Source: Taudactylus pleione
Taxonomy: Eukaryota; Chordata; Amphibia; Anura; Myobatrachidae
Length of the DNA stretch: 64,000 nucleotides
Assembly (NCBI GenBank): GCA_031769625.1
Contig: JAUIMM010000550.1
Coordinates: 2,418,001 to 2,482,000 of the forward strand
Direction: 5' to 3'
The notes under the pieces were generated by a model. The model was not told the origin of the DNA. It worked only from the letters and a program-made list of their open reading frames with translations, and did no database searches. Below are positions 1-9,271 of the stretch, one piece after another. The first letter of the stretch is position 1. Every line of letters begins with the position of its first letter. The translations under genes were made by a program, and so were the position numbers.

Positions 1-6
1 ACACTC

Positions 7-78
7 GGGACAGTGGGCAATGGATAACGTGTCTGACTATGGATCTGTACATTGTAGGTTCAACTCCTACCTGGCTCG
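7..78 (+). pseudogene. tRNA-Arg-like, anticodon ATG (U1)
   Basis: R3 copy. The T loop reads TTCAACT, so box B is damaged too. Confidence 0.6.
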
Positions 79-86
79 CTTAAATT

Positions 87-158
87 GCCGTGATCGTATA
101 GTGGTTAGTAATCTGCGTTGTGGCCGCCGCAACCCCGGTTCGAATCCGGGTCACGGCA
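87..158 (+). tRNA. tRNA-His-GTG: tRNA-His(GTG) (U1)
   Basis: H1 copy with paired acceptor and T stems. CGCCG gives one anticodon-stem mismatch (28:42). Confidence 0.75.
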
Positions 159-584
159 TTTTGATTTTGTTTCTCAATCATCCATTTTTTCACAATACTG
201 AATCTTAAGAAAATTTCAGAAAGTAAGCAGATTCTTTGAAGGTGCTTGCACTATTTGTGTTTAATGCTTATTATAAAGCTATCTTAACATGCTTTGAATA
301 ATTTAATTGTGAATTATTGTACTAAAGGACTGGGAATTTGACATAAATTCTGGAATTCAGGAAAGAAGAATGTTTGGGCTCTGTCTGAGTAAGTTCATCA
401 CATTTTTTAAAGATCTTTTAGCAGTCACAAGGATTATTTTACCTAAAACGTTTTTGGGAAGCAATCCCTGCAGATAGTGTACAGTCAATTTCCAAAATGT
501 GATTCTGTATATACTTCAATAACCATAAAACTCTGAAAAAAGGCTCAAAAACAGGAAAGACACTTCAATTACTACAAAACACGT

Positions 585-657
585 GGGCCAGTGGCGCAAT
601 GGATAACACGTCTGGCTACGGATCAGAAGATTGCAGGATCGACTCCTACCTGGCTCG
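585..657 (+). tRNA. tRNA-Arg-ACG: tRNA-Arg(ACG), degenerate (U2)
   Basis: R1-like, but with CTGGCTACGG, a D stem changed to ACAC, and a T arm GCAGG/CCTAC with loop ATCGACT. Box B is broken. Confidence 0.55.
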
Positions 658-665
658 CTTAAATT

Positions 666-737
666 GCCGTGATTGTATAGTAGTTAGTACTCTGCGTTGT
701 AGCTGCAGTAACCCCATTTTGAAAACGGGTCACAGCA
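666..737 (+). tRNA. tRNA-His-derived, anticodon GTA (U2)
   Basis: H2 body, but the anticodon at 699-701 is GTA, which reads Tyr codons. It is the only GTA copy in the array. The T loop is TTTGAAA. Confidence 0.6.
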
Positions 738-1162
738 TTTTGATTTTGTTTCACAATCATCCATTTTTTCACAATACTGAATCTTAAGAAAATTTCAGAA
801 AGTAAGCAGATTCTTTGAAGGTGCTTGCACTATTTGTGTTTAATGCTTATTATAAAGCTATCTTAACATGCTTTGAATAATTTAATTGTGAATTATTGTA
901 CTAAAGGACTGGGAATTTGACATAAATTCTGGAATTCAGGAAAGAAGAATGTTTGGGCTCTGTCTGAGTAAGTTCATCACATTTTTTAAAGATCTTTTAG
1001 CAGTCACAAGGATTATTTTACCTAAAACGTTTTTGGGAAACAATCCCTGCAGATAGTGTACAGTCAATTTCCAAAATGTGATTCTGTATATACTTCAATA
1101 ACCATAAAACTCCAAAACTGGCTTAAAAACAGGAAAGACACTTCAATTACTACAGGGCACCT

Positions 1163-1235
1163 GCGCCAGTGGCGCAATGGATAACGTGTCAGACTATGGA
1201 TCATAAGTTTGTAGGTTCGACTCCTACCTGGCTCG
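1163..1235 (+). tRNA. tRNA-Arg-like, anticodon ATG (U3)
   Basis: R2 body of full length with anticodon ATG. Acceptor GCGCCAG (2:71 mismatch) and TCAGA/TCATA stem. Confidence 0.5.
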
Positions 1236-1243
1236 CTTAAATT

Positions 1244-1315
1244 GACGTGATCGTATAGTGGTTAGTACTCTGCGTTGTGGCAGCAGCAACCCCGGTTCGA
1301 AAACGGGTCACAGCA
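1244..1315 (+). tRNA. tRNA-His-GTG: tRNA-His(GTG), weak (U3)
   Basis: H3 copy. GGCAGCAG adds a 31:39 mismatch in the anticodon stem. Confidence 0.55.
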
Positions 1316-1741
1316 TTTTGATTTTGTTTCACAATCATCCATTTTTTCACAATACTGAATCTTAAGAAAATTTCAGAAAGTAAGCAGATTCTTAGAAGGT
1401 GCTTGCACTATTTGTGTTTAATGCTTATTATAAAGCTATCTTAACATGCTTTGAATAATTTAATTGAGAATTATTGTACTAAAGGACTGGGAATTTGACA
1501 TAAATTCTGGAATTCAGGAAAGAAGAATGTTTGGGCTCTGTCTGAGTAAGTTCATCACATTTTTTAAAGATCTTTTAGCAGTCACAAGGATTATTTTACC
1601 TAAAACGTTTTTGGGAAACAATCCCTGCAGATAGTGTACAGTCAATTACCAAAATGTGATTCTGTTTATACTTCAATAACCATAAAATTCTGAAAACAGG
1701 CTCAAAAACAGGAAAGACACTTCAATTACTACAAGACACCC

Positions 1742-1813
1742 GAGACAGTGGGCAATGGATAACGTGTCTGACTATGGATCTGTAGATTGTAGGTTCGACT
1801 CCTACCTGGCTCG
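1742..1813 (+). pseudogene. tRNA-Arg-like, anticodon ATG (U4)
   Basis: R3 copy starting GAGACAG. Confidence 0.6.
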
Positions 1814-1821
1814 CTTAAATT

Positions 1822-1893
1822 GCTGTGATCGTATAGTGGTTAGTACTCTGCGTTGTGGCCGCTGCAACCCCGGTTCGAATCCGGGTCAAGGCA
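1822..1893 (+). tRNA. tRNA-His-GTG: tRNA-His(GTG) (U4)
   Basis: H1 copy. Acceptor GCTGTGA/TCAAGGC has a G-A mismatch at 4:69, and CGCTG mismatches 28:42. Confidence 0.6.
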
Positions 1894-2318
1894 TTTTGAT
1901 TTTGTTTCTCAATCATCCATTTTTTCACAATACTGAATCTTAAGAAAATTTCAGAAAGTAAGCAGATTCTTTGAAGGTGCTTGCACTATTTGTGTTTAAT
2001 GCTTATTATAAAGCTATCTTAACATGCTTTGAATAATTTAATTGTGAATAATTTTACTAAAGGACTAGGAATTTGACATAAATTCTAGAATTCAGGAAAG
2101 AAGAATGTTTGGGCTCTGTCTGAGTAAGTTCATTACATTTTTGAAAGATCTTTCAGCAGTCACAAGGATTATTGTACCTAAAACATTTTTGGGAAACAAT
2201 CCCTGCAGATAGTGTACAGTCAATTTCCAAAATGTGATTCTGTATATACTTCAATAACCATAAAACTTTAAAACAGGCTCAAAAACAGGAAAGACTCTTC
2301 AATTGCTACAAGACACCT

Positions 2319-2390
2319 GGGACAGTGGGCAATGGATAATGCGTCTGACTATAGATCAGATGATTGTAGTTTCGACTCCTACCTAGCTCA
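2319..2390 (+). pseudogene. tRNA-Arg-like, anticodon ATA (U5)
   Basis: R4 copy. T stem GTAGT and acceptor CTAGCTC add mismatches. Confidence 0.55.
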
Positions 2391-2398
2391 CTTAAATT

Positions 2399-2470
2399 GT
2401 CATGATCGTGTAGAGGTTAGTACTCTGCGTTGTGGCCGCAGCAACCCCAGTTCGAATCCGGGTCACAGCA
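2399..2470 (+). tRNA. tRNA-His-GTG: tRNA-His(GTG), weak (U5)
   Basis: H5 copy with GTGTAGAGG in the D arm and CCCAG in the T stem. Confidence 0.5.
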
Positions 2471-2895
2471 TTTTGATTTTGTTTCTCAATCATCCATTTT
2501 TTCACAATACTGAATCTTAAGAAAATTTCAGAAAGTAAGCAGATTCTTTGAAGGTGCTTGCACTATTTGTGTTTAATGCTTATTATAAAGCTATCTTAAC
2601 ATGCTTTGAATAATTTAATTGTGAATTATTTTACTAAAGGACTAGGAATTTGACATAAATTCTAGAAATCTGGAAAGAAGAATGTTTGGGCTCTGTCTGA
2701 GTAAGTTCATTACATTTTTTAAAGATCTTTTAGCAGTCACAAGGATTATTGTACCTAAAACATTTTTGGGAAGCAATCCCTGCAGATAGTGTACAGTCAA
2801 TTTCCAAAATGTGATTCTGTATATACTTCAATAACCATAAAACTTTAAAACAGGCTCAAAAACAGGAAAGACTCTTCAATTGCTGCAAGACATCT

Positions 2896-2967
2896 GGGAC
2901 AGTGGGCAATGGATAACGCGTCTGACTATAGATCAGAAGATTGTAGGTTTGACTCCTACCTAGCTCA
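2896..2967 (+). pseudogene. tRNA-Arg-like, anticodon ATA (U6)
   Basis: R4 copy with T loop TTTGACT and acceptor CTAGCTC. Confidence 0.55.
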
Positions 2968-2975
2968 CTTAAATT

Positions 2976-3062
2976 GTCATGTAGGTTCGACTCCTACCTA
3001 GCTCACTTAAATTGTCATGCGTTGTGGCCGCAGCAACCCCGGTTCGAATCCGGGTCACAGCA
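2976..3062 (+). pseudogene. Rearranged tRNA-His (U6)
   Basis: The D arm is gone. After GTCAT comes a second copy of the preceding Arg T arm, acceptor and linker (2981-3018), then the 3' half of tRNA-His from GCGTTGTGG. It cannot fold as a tRNA. The unit is longer than its neighbours. Confidence 0.85.
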
Positions 3063-3487
3063 TTTTGATTTTGTTTCTCAATCATCCATTTTTTCACAAT
3101 ACTGAATCTTGAGAAAATTTCAGAAAATAAGCAGATTCTTTGAAGGTGCTTGCACTATTTGTGTTTAATGATTATTATAAAGCTATCTTAACATGCTTTG
3201 AATAAATTAATTGTGAATTATTGTACTAAAGGACTGGGAATTTGACATAAATTCTGGAATTCAGGAAAGAAGAATGTTTGGGCTCTGTCTGAGTAAGTTC
3301 ATTACATTTTTGAAAGATCTTTTAGCAGTCACAAGGATTATTGTACCTAAAACGATTTTGGGAAACAATCCCTGCAGACAGTGTACAGTCAATTTCCAAA
3401 ATGTGATTCTGTATATACTTCAATAACCATAAAACTTTAAAACAGGCTCAAAAACAGGAAAGACTCTTCAATTGCTACAAGACACCT

Positions 3488-3559
3488 GGGACAGTGGGCA
3501 ATAGATAACGCGTCTGACTATAGATCAGAAGATTGTAGGTTCGACTCCTACTTGGCTCG
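3488..3559 (+). pseudogene. tRNA-Arg-like, anticodon ATA (U7)
   Basis: R4 copy with ATAG in place of ATGG in the D loop. T stem and acceptor read CCTACTTGGCTCG. Confidence 0.55.
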
Positions 3560-3567
3560 CTTAAATT

Positions 3568-3639
3568 GCCGTGATTGTATAGTAGTTAGTACTCTGCGTT
3601 GTGGCTGCAGCAATCCCATTTCGAAAATGGGTCACAGCA
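3568..3639 (+). tRNA. tRNA-His-GTG: tRNA-His(GTG) (U7)
   Basis: H2 copy with the fully paired T stem CCCAT/ATGGG. Only the 3:70 pair is broken. Confidence 0.65.
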
Positions 3640-4065
3640 TTTTGATTTTGTTTCACAATCATCCATTTTTTCACAATACTGAATCTTAAGAAAATTTCAG
3701 AAAGTAAGCAGATTCTTTGAAGGTGCTTGCACTATTTGTGTTTAATGCTTATTATAAAGCTATCTTAACATGCTTTGAATAATTTAATTGTGAATTATTG
3801 TACTAAAGGACTGGGAATTTGACATAAATTCTGGAATTCAGGAAAGAAGAATGTTTGGGCTCTGTCTGAGTAAGTTCATCACATTTTTTAATGATCTTTT
3901 AGCAGTCACAAGGATTATTTTACCTAAAACGTTTTTGGGAAGCAATCCCTGCAGATAGTGTACAGTCAATTTCCAAAATGTGATTCTGTATATACTTCAA
4001 TAACCATAAAACTCTGAAAAAAGGCTCAAAAACAGGAAAGACAGTTCAATTACTACAAGACACAC

Positions 4066-4137
4066 GGGACTGTGGGCAATGGATAACGTGTCTGACTATG
4101 GATCTGTAGATTGTAGGTTCGACTCCTACCTGGCTCG
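4066..4137 (+). pseudogene. tRNA-Arg-like, anticodon ATG (U8)
   Basis: R3 copy with GGGACTG, a second acceptor change. Confidence 0.6.
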
Positions 4138-4145
4138 CTTAAATT

Positions 4146-4217
4146 GCTGTGATCGTATAGTGGTTAGTACTCTGCGTTGTGGCTGCTGCAACCCCGGTTC
4201 GAATCTGGGTCACGGCA
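4146..4217 (+). tRNA. tRNA-His-GTG: tRNA-His(GTG) (U8)
   Basis: H1 copy, GCTGTGA/TCACGGC (3:70 wobble), TGCTG anticodon stem, T stem CCCGG/CTGGG. Confidence 0.65.
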
Positions 4218-4642
4218 TTTTGATTTTGTTTCTCAATCATCCATTTTTTCACAATACTGAATCTTAAGAAAATTTCAGAAAGTAAGCAGATTCTTTGAAG
4301 GTGCTTGCACTATTTGTGTTTAATGCTTATTATAAAGCTATCTTAACCTGCTTTGAATAATTTAATTCTGAATTATTGTACTAAAGTACTTGGAATTTGA
4401 CATAAATTCTAGAAGTCAGAAAAGAAGAATGTTTGGGCTCTGTCAGAGTAAGTTCATCACATTTTTTAAAGATCTTTTAGCAGTCACAAGGATTATTGTA
4501 CCTAAAACATTTTTGGGAAACAATCCCTGCAGATAGTGTACAGTCAATTTCCAAAATGTGATTCTGTATTTACGTCAATAACCATAAAACTTTAAAACAG
4601 GCTCAAAAACAGGAAAGACTCTACAATTGCAACAAGACACCT

Positions 4643-4714
4643 GAGACAGTGGGCAATGGATAACGAGTCTGACTATAGATCAGAAGATTGTAGGTTCGAC
4701 TCCTACCTGGCTCG
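4643..4714 (+). pseudogene. tRNA-Arg-like, anticodon ATA (U9)
   Basis: R4 copy starting GAGACAG, with AACGAGTCTG. Confidence 0.55.
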
Positions 4715-4722
4715 CTTAAATT

Positions 4723-4794
4723 GCCGTGATTGTATAGTAGTTAGTACTCTGCGTTGTGGCTGCAGCAACCCCATTTCGAAAACGGGTCACAGCA
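4723..4794 (+). tRNA. tRNA-His-GTG: tRNA-His(GTG) (U9)
   Basis: H2 copy, T stem CCCAT/ACGGG (one mismatch). Confidence 0.65.
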
Positions 4795-5227
4795 TTTTGA
4801 TTTTGTTTCACAATCATCCATTTTTTCACAATACTGAATCTTAAGAAAATGTCAGAAAATAAGCAGATTCTTTGAAGGTGCTTGCACTATTTGTGTTTAA
4901 TGCTTATTATAAAGCTATCTTAACATGCTTTGAATAATTTAATTGTGAATTATTGTACTAAAGGACTGGGAATTTGACATAAATTCTGGAATTCAGGAAA
5001 GAAGAATGTTTGGGCTCTGTCTGAGTAAGTTCATCACATTTTTTAAAGATCTTTTAGCAGTCACAAGGATTATTTTACCTAAAACGTTTTTGGGAAGCAA
5101 TCCCTGCAGATAGTGTACAGTCAATTTCCAAAATGTGATTCTGTATATACTTCAATAACCATAAAACTCTGAAAAAAGGCTCAAAAACAGGAAAGACACT
5201 TCAATTACTACAAAACACGTGGGCCAG

Positions 5228-5238
5228 TGGCGCAATGG
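5228..5238 (+). promoter_or_regulatory. Box A of tRNA-Arg (U10)
   Basis: TGGCGCAATGG matches the Pol III A-box consensus at the D arm. In R3 and R4 copies one base is lost here (TGGGCAATGG), which shortens the box. Confidence 0.8.
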
Positions 5239-5271
5239 ATAACGCGTCTGACTACGGATCAGAAGATTGTA

Positions 5272-5282
5272 GGTTCGACTCC
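5272..5282 (+). promoter_or_regulatory. Box B of tRNA-Arg (U10)
   Basis: GGTTCGACTCC in the T arm is a perfect fit to the B-box consensus GGTTCGANNCC. Most Arg copies keep it. Confidence 0.85.
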
Positions 5283-5301
5283 TACCTGGCTCACTTAAAT
5301 T

Positions 5302-5373
5302 GCCGTGATTGTATAGTAGTTAGTACTCTGCATTGTGGCTGCAGCATCCCTATTTCAAAAACGGGTCACAGCA
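5302..5373 (+). tRNA. tRNA-His-GTG: tRNA-His(GTG) (U10)
   Basis: H2 copy with anticodon stem CTGCA/TGCAG paired, but T loop TTCAAAA and T stem CCTAT/ACGGG. Confidence 0.6.
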
Positions 5374-5383
5374 TTTTGATTTT
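5374..5383 (+). terminator. Pol III terminator after tRNA-His (U10)
   Basis: TTTTGATTTT directly follows the tRNA-His discriminator base. Two T4 runs form a primary and a back-up terminator. The same element follows nearly every tRNA-His copy in the array. Confidence 0.85.
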
Positions 5384-5798
5384 GTTTCACAATCATCCAT
5401 TTTTTCACAATACTGAATCTTAAGAAAATTTCAGAAAGTAAGCAGATTCTTTGAAGGTGCTTGCACTATTTGTGTTTAATGCTTATTATAAAGCTATCTT
5501 AACATGCTTTGAATAATTTAATTGTGAATTATTGTACTAAAGGACTGGGAATTTGACATAAATTCTGGAATTCAGGAAAGAAGAATGTTTGGGCTCTGTC
5601 TGAGTAATTCATCACATTTTTTAAAGATCTTTTAGCAGTCACAAGGATTATTTTACCTAAAACGTTTTTGTGAAACAATCCCTGCAGATAGTGTACAGTC
5701 AATTACCAAAATGTGATTCTGTATATACTTCAATAACCATAAAATTCTGAAAACAGGCTCAAAAACAGGAAAGACACTTCAATTACTACAAGACACCC
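5374..5798. other. Intergenic spacer of a unit (example for all 111)
   Basis: About 425 bp, AT-rich, with no gene recognised in it. It holds the terminator, two short inverted repeats (AATAATT/AATTATT at 5512-5533 and GAATTT/AAATTC at 5549-5565), GAATTC and CTGCAG sites, and a TGTATATACTTCAATAACC stretch about 80-100 bp before the next tRNA-Arg. Equivalent spacers fill every gap of more than 300 bp in this window. One common variant carries GGGCTTCCTTCTGAG in place of GGGCTCTGTCTGAG. Confidence 0.85.
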
Positions 5799-5870
5799 GG
5801 GACAGTGGGCAATGGATAACGTGTCTGACTATGGATCTGTAGATTGTAGGTTCGACTCCTACCTGGCTCG
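5799..5870 (+). pseudogene. tRNA-Arg-like, anticodon ATG (U11)
   Basis: Typical R3 copy, box B intact. Confidence 0.6.
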
Positions 5871-5878
5871 CTTAAATT

Positions 5879-5950
5879 GCCATGATCGTATAGTGGATAG
5901 TACTCTGCGTTGTGGCCGCTGCAACCCCGGTTCGAATCCGGGTCACGGCA
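5879..5950 (+). tRNA. tRNA-His-GTG: tRNA-His(GTG) (U11)
   Basis: H1 copy. GCCATGA gives A-C at 4:69. D arm has GTGGATAG. CGCTG mismatches 28:42. Confidence 0.65.
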
Positions 5951-6377
5951 TTTTGATTTTGTTTCTCAATCATCCATTTTTTCACAATACTGAATCTTAA
6001 GAAAATTTCAGAAAGTAAGCAGATTCTTTGAAGGTGCTTGCACTATTTGTGTTTAATGTTTATAATAAAGCTATCTTAACATGCTTTGAATAATTTAATT
6101 GTGAATTATTGTACTAAAGTACTGGGAATTTGACATAAATTCTAGAATTCAGGAAAGAAGAATGTTTGGGCTTCCTTCTGAGTAAGTTCATCACATTTTT
6201 GAAATATCTTTTAGCAGTCACAATTATTATTTTACCTAAAACGTTTTTGGGAAACAATCCCTGCAGATAGTCTACAGTCAATTTCCAAAATGTGATTCTG
6301 TATATACTTCAATAACCATAAAACTCTGAAAATAGGCTCAAAAACAGGAAAGACACTTCAATTACTACAAAACACTT

Positions 6378-6450
6378 GGGCCAGTGGCGCAATGGATAAC
6401 GCGTCTGACTATGGATCTGTAGATTGTAGGTTCGACTCCTACCTGGCTCG
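6378..6450 (+). tRNA. tRNA-Arg-like, anticodon ATG (U12)
   Basis: Chimera: a full R1 5' half (GGGCCAGTGGCGC) joined to the R3 anticodon arm (ATG, TCTGA/TCTGT). Confidence 0.5.
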
Positions 6451-6458
6451 CTTAAATT

Positions 6459-6530
6459 GCCGTGATCGTATAGTGGTTAGTACTCTGCGTTGTGGCTGCC
6501 GCAACCCCGGTTCGAATCCGGGTCACGGCA
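6459..6530 (+). tRNA. tRNA-His-GTG: tRNA-His(GTG) (U12)
   Basis: H1 copy with perfect acceptor and T stems. TGCCG leaves one anticodon-stem mismatch. Confidence 0.78.
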
Positions 6531-6956
6531 TTTTGATTTTGTTTCTCAATCATCCATTTTTTCACAATACTGAATCTTAAGAAAATTTCAGAAAGTAAAC
6601 AGATTCTTTGAAGGTGCTTGCACTATTTGTGTTTAATGCTTATTATAAAGCTATCTTAACATGCTTTGAATAATTTAATTGTGAATTATTGTACTAAAGG
6701 ACTGGGAATTTGACATAAATTCTGGAATTCAGGAAAGAAGAATGTTTGGGCTCTGTCTGAGTAAGTTCATCACATTTTTTAAAGATCTTTTAGCAGTCAC
6801 AAGGATTATTTTACCTAAAACGTTTTTGGGAAGCAATCCCTGCAGATAGTGTACAGTCAATTTCCAAAATGTGATTCTGTATATACTTCAATAACCATAA
6901 AACTCTGAAAAAAGGCTCAAAAACAGGAAAGACACTTCAATTACTACAAAACACTT

Positions 6957-7029
6957 GGGCCAGTGGCGCAATGGATAACGCGTGTGACTACGGATCAGAA
7001 GATTGTAGGTTCGACTCCTACCTGGCTCA
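6957..7029 (+). tRNA. tRNA-Arg-ACG: tRNA-Arg(ACG) (U13)
   Basis: R1 copy with TGTGA in the anticodon stem (28:42 mismatch). Discriminator A. Confidence 0.8.
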
Positions 7030-7037
7030 CTTAAATT

Positions 7038-7109
7038 GCCGTGATTGTATAGTAGTTAGTACTCTGCATTGTGGCTGCAGCATCCCCATTTCGAAAACGG
7101 GTCACAGCA
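7038..7109 (+). tRNA. tRNA-His-GTG: tRNA-His(GTG) (U13)
   Basis: H2 copy. CTGCA/TGCAG stem is fully paired. The variable region reads CATC. Confidence 0.65.
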
Positions 7110-7535
7110 TTTTGATTTTGTTTCACAATCATCCATTTTTTCACAATACTGAATCTTAAGAAAATTTCAGAAAGTAAGCAGATTCTTTGAAGGTGCTTGC
7201 ACTATTTGTGTTTAATGCTTATTATAAAGCTATCTTAACATGCTTTGAATAATTTAATTGTGAATTATTGTACTAAAGGACTGGGAATTTGACATAAATT
7301 CTGGAATTCAGGAAAGAAGAATGTTTGGGCTCTGTCTGAGTAAGTTCATCACATTTTTTAAAGATCTTTTAGCACTCACAAGGATTATTTTACCTAAAAC
7401 GTTTTTGGGAAACAATCCCTGCAGATAGTGTACAGTCAATTACCAAAATGTGATTCTGTATATACTTCAATAAACATAAAATTCTGAAAACAGGCTCAAA
7501 AACAGGAAAGACACTTCAATTACTACAAGACACCC

Positions 7536-7607
7536 GGGACAGTGGGCAATGGATAACGTGTCTGACTATGGATCTGTAGATTGTAGGTTCGACTCCTACC
7601 TGGCTCG
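7536..7607 (+). pseudogene. tRNA-Arg-like, anticodon ATG (U14)
   Basis: Typical R3 copy. Confidence 0.6.
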
Positions 7608-7615
7608 CTTAAATT

Positions 7616-7687
7616 GCCATGATCGTATAGTGGTTAGTACTCTGCGCTGTGGCTGCTGCAACCCCGGTTCGAATCCGGGTCACGGCA
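7616..7687 (+). tRNA. tRNA-His-GTG: tRNA-His(GTG) (U14)
   Basis: H1 copy with GCCATGA (4:69 A-C) and anticodon loop CTGTGGC. Confidence 0.65.
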
Positions 7688-8114
7688 TTTTGATTTTGTT
7701 TCTCAATCATCCATTTTTTCACAATACTGAATCTTAAGAAAATTTCAGAAAGTAAGCAGATTCTTTGAAGGTGCTTGCACTATTTGTGTTTAATGTTTAT
7801 AATAAAGCTATCTTAACATGCTTTGAATAATTTAATTGTGAATTATTGTACTAAAGTACTGGGAATTTGACATAAATTCTAGAATTCAGGAAAGAAGAAT
7901 GTTTGGGCTTCCTTCTGAGTAAGTTCATCACATTTTTGAAATATCTTTTAGCAGTCACAATTATTATTTTACCTAAAACGTTTTTGGGAAACAATCCCTG
8001 CAGATAGTCTAAAGTCAATTTCCAAAATGTGATTCTGTATATACTTCAATAACCATAAAACTCTGAAAATAGGCTCAAAAACAGGAAAGACACTTCAATT
8101 ACTACAAAACACGT

Positions 8115-8187
8115 GGGCCAGTGGTGCAATGGATAACGCGTCTGACTACGGATCAGAAGATTGTAGGTTCGACTCCTACCTGGCTCG
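8115..8187 (+). tRNA. tRNA-Arg-ACG: tRNA-Arg(ACG) (U15)
   Basis: R1 copy. D stem GTGC weakens one pair. Other stems paired, discriminator G. Confidence 0.86.
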
Positions 8188-8195
8188 CTTAAATT

Positions 8196-8267
8196 GCCGT
8201 GATTGTATAGTAGTTAGTACTCTGCGTTGTGGCTGCAGTAACCCCATTTTGAAAACGGGTCACAGCA
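8196..8267 (+). tRNA. tRNA-His-GTG: tRNA-His(GTG) (U15)
   Basis: H2 copy with T loop TTTGAAA and variable region TAAC. Confidence 0.6.
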
Positions 8268-8692
8268 TTTTGATTTTGTTTCACAATCATCCATTTTTTC
8301 ACAATACTGAATCTTAAGAAAATTTCAGAAAGTAAGCAGATTCTTTGAAGGTGCTTGCACTATTTGTGTTTAATGCTTATTATAAAGCTATCTTAACATG
8401 CTTTGAATAATTTAATTGTGAATTATTGTACTAAAGGACTGGGAATTTGACATAAATTCTGGAATTCAGGAAAGAAGAATGTTTGGGCTCTGTCTGAGTA
8501 AGTTCATCACATTTTTTAAAGATCTTTTAGCAGTCACAAGGATTATTTTACCTAAAACGTTTTTGGGAAACAATCCCTGCAGATAGTGTACAGTCAATTT
8601 CCAAAATGTGATTCTGTATATACTTCAATAACCATAAAACTCCAAAACTGGCTTAAAAACAGGAAAGACACTTCAATTACTACAGGGCACCT

Positions 8693-8765
8693 GGGCCAGT
8701 GACGCAATGGATAACGTGTCTGACTATGGATCATAAGTTTGTAGGTTCGACTCCTACCTGGCTCG
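8693..8765 (+). tRNA. tRNA-Arg-like, anticodon ATG (U16)
   Basis: R2 body of full length with ATG and GTGACGC in the D arm. Confidence 0.5.
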
Positions 8766-8773
8766 CTTAAATT

Positions 8774-8845
8774 GACGTGATCGTATAGTGGTTAGTACTC
8801 TGCGTTGTGGCAGCAGCAACCCCGGTTCGAAAACGGGTCACAGCA
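8774..8845 (+). tRNA. tRNA-His-GTG: tRNA-His(GTG), weak (U16)
   Basis: H3 copy with the GGCAGCAG mismatch also seen in U3. Confidence 0.55.
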
Positions 8846-9271
8846 TTTTGATTTTGTTTCACAATCATCCATTTTTTCACAATACTGAATCTTAAGAAAA
8901 TTTCAGAAAGTAAGCAGATTCTTTGAAGGTGCTTGCACTATTTGTGTTTAATGCTTATTATAAAGCTATCTTAACATGCTTTGAATAATTTAATTGTGAA
9001 TTATTGTACTAAAGGACTGGGAATTTGACATAAATTCTGGAATTCAGGAAAGAAGAATGTTTGGGCTCTGTCTGAGTAAGTTCATCACATTTTTTAAAGA
9101 TCTTTTAGCAGTCACAAGGATTATTTTACCTAAAACGTTTTTGGGAAACAATCCCTGCAGATAGTGTACAGTCAATTACCAAAATGTGATTCTGTTTATA
9201 CTTCAATAACCATATAATTCTGAAAACAGGCTCAAAAACAGGAAAGACACTTCAATTACTACAAGACACCC

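Larger units (their letters stand above)
5221..5293 (+). tRNA. tRNA-Arg-ACG: tRNA-Arg(ACG) (U10)
   Basis: Model R1 copy. Acceptor GGGCCAG/CTGGCTC pairs with one G-T wobble. D stem GCGC/ACGC has three pairs, anticodon stem TCTGA/TCAGA five, and T stem GTAGG/CCTAC five. The anticodon ACG is at 5254-5256 in loop CTACGGA. It is a 73-mer with no intron. A34 would be edited to inosine to read CGU, CGC and CGA. Box A and box B are both intact. The vertebrate form usually has T stem CCAGG/CCTGG, so this stem has changed on both sides while staying paired. The discriminator base is A here, where R1 copies mostly have G. The linker to tRNA-His is 8 nt with no terminator, so co-transcription is likely. 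One of the best candidates for a working gene. Confidence 0.92.
5221..5798 (+). repeat. Reference repeat unit (U10)
   Basis: A clear example of the 578-bp unit: tRNA-Arg(ACG) at 5221-5293, an 8-nt linker, a tRNA-His copy at 5302-5373, a Pol III terminator at 5374-5383, then spacer up to the next unit at 5799. Confidence 0.95.
585..6377 (+). repeat. Long-range duplication, copy 1 (U2-U11)
   Basis: Unit order and private variants match U15-U23: U2/U15, U3/U16 (GGCAGCAG in tRNA-His), U4/U17 (TCAAGGCA), U5/U18, U7/U19, U8/U20, U9/U21, U10/U22, U11/U23. The rearranged U6 has no partner in the second copy. Confidence 0.65.

Noticed and set aside
20..208. A 62-codon + strand reading frame repeated in many units (first copy here), with longer forms of 72 to 108 codons
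   Set aside because: It is a translation through the tRNA-Arg, linker, tRNA-His and terminator. It recurs because the unit recurs. In-frame stops appear freely (for example GATCATAAG copies), and differences follow tRNA structure rather than codon positions.
5374..5798. A hidden gene, snRNA or 5S rRNA in the spacer
   Set aside because: I found no 5S, U6 or 7SK-like sequence, no long open frame and no second pair of A/B boxes in the spacer on either strand.
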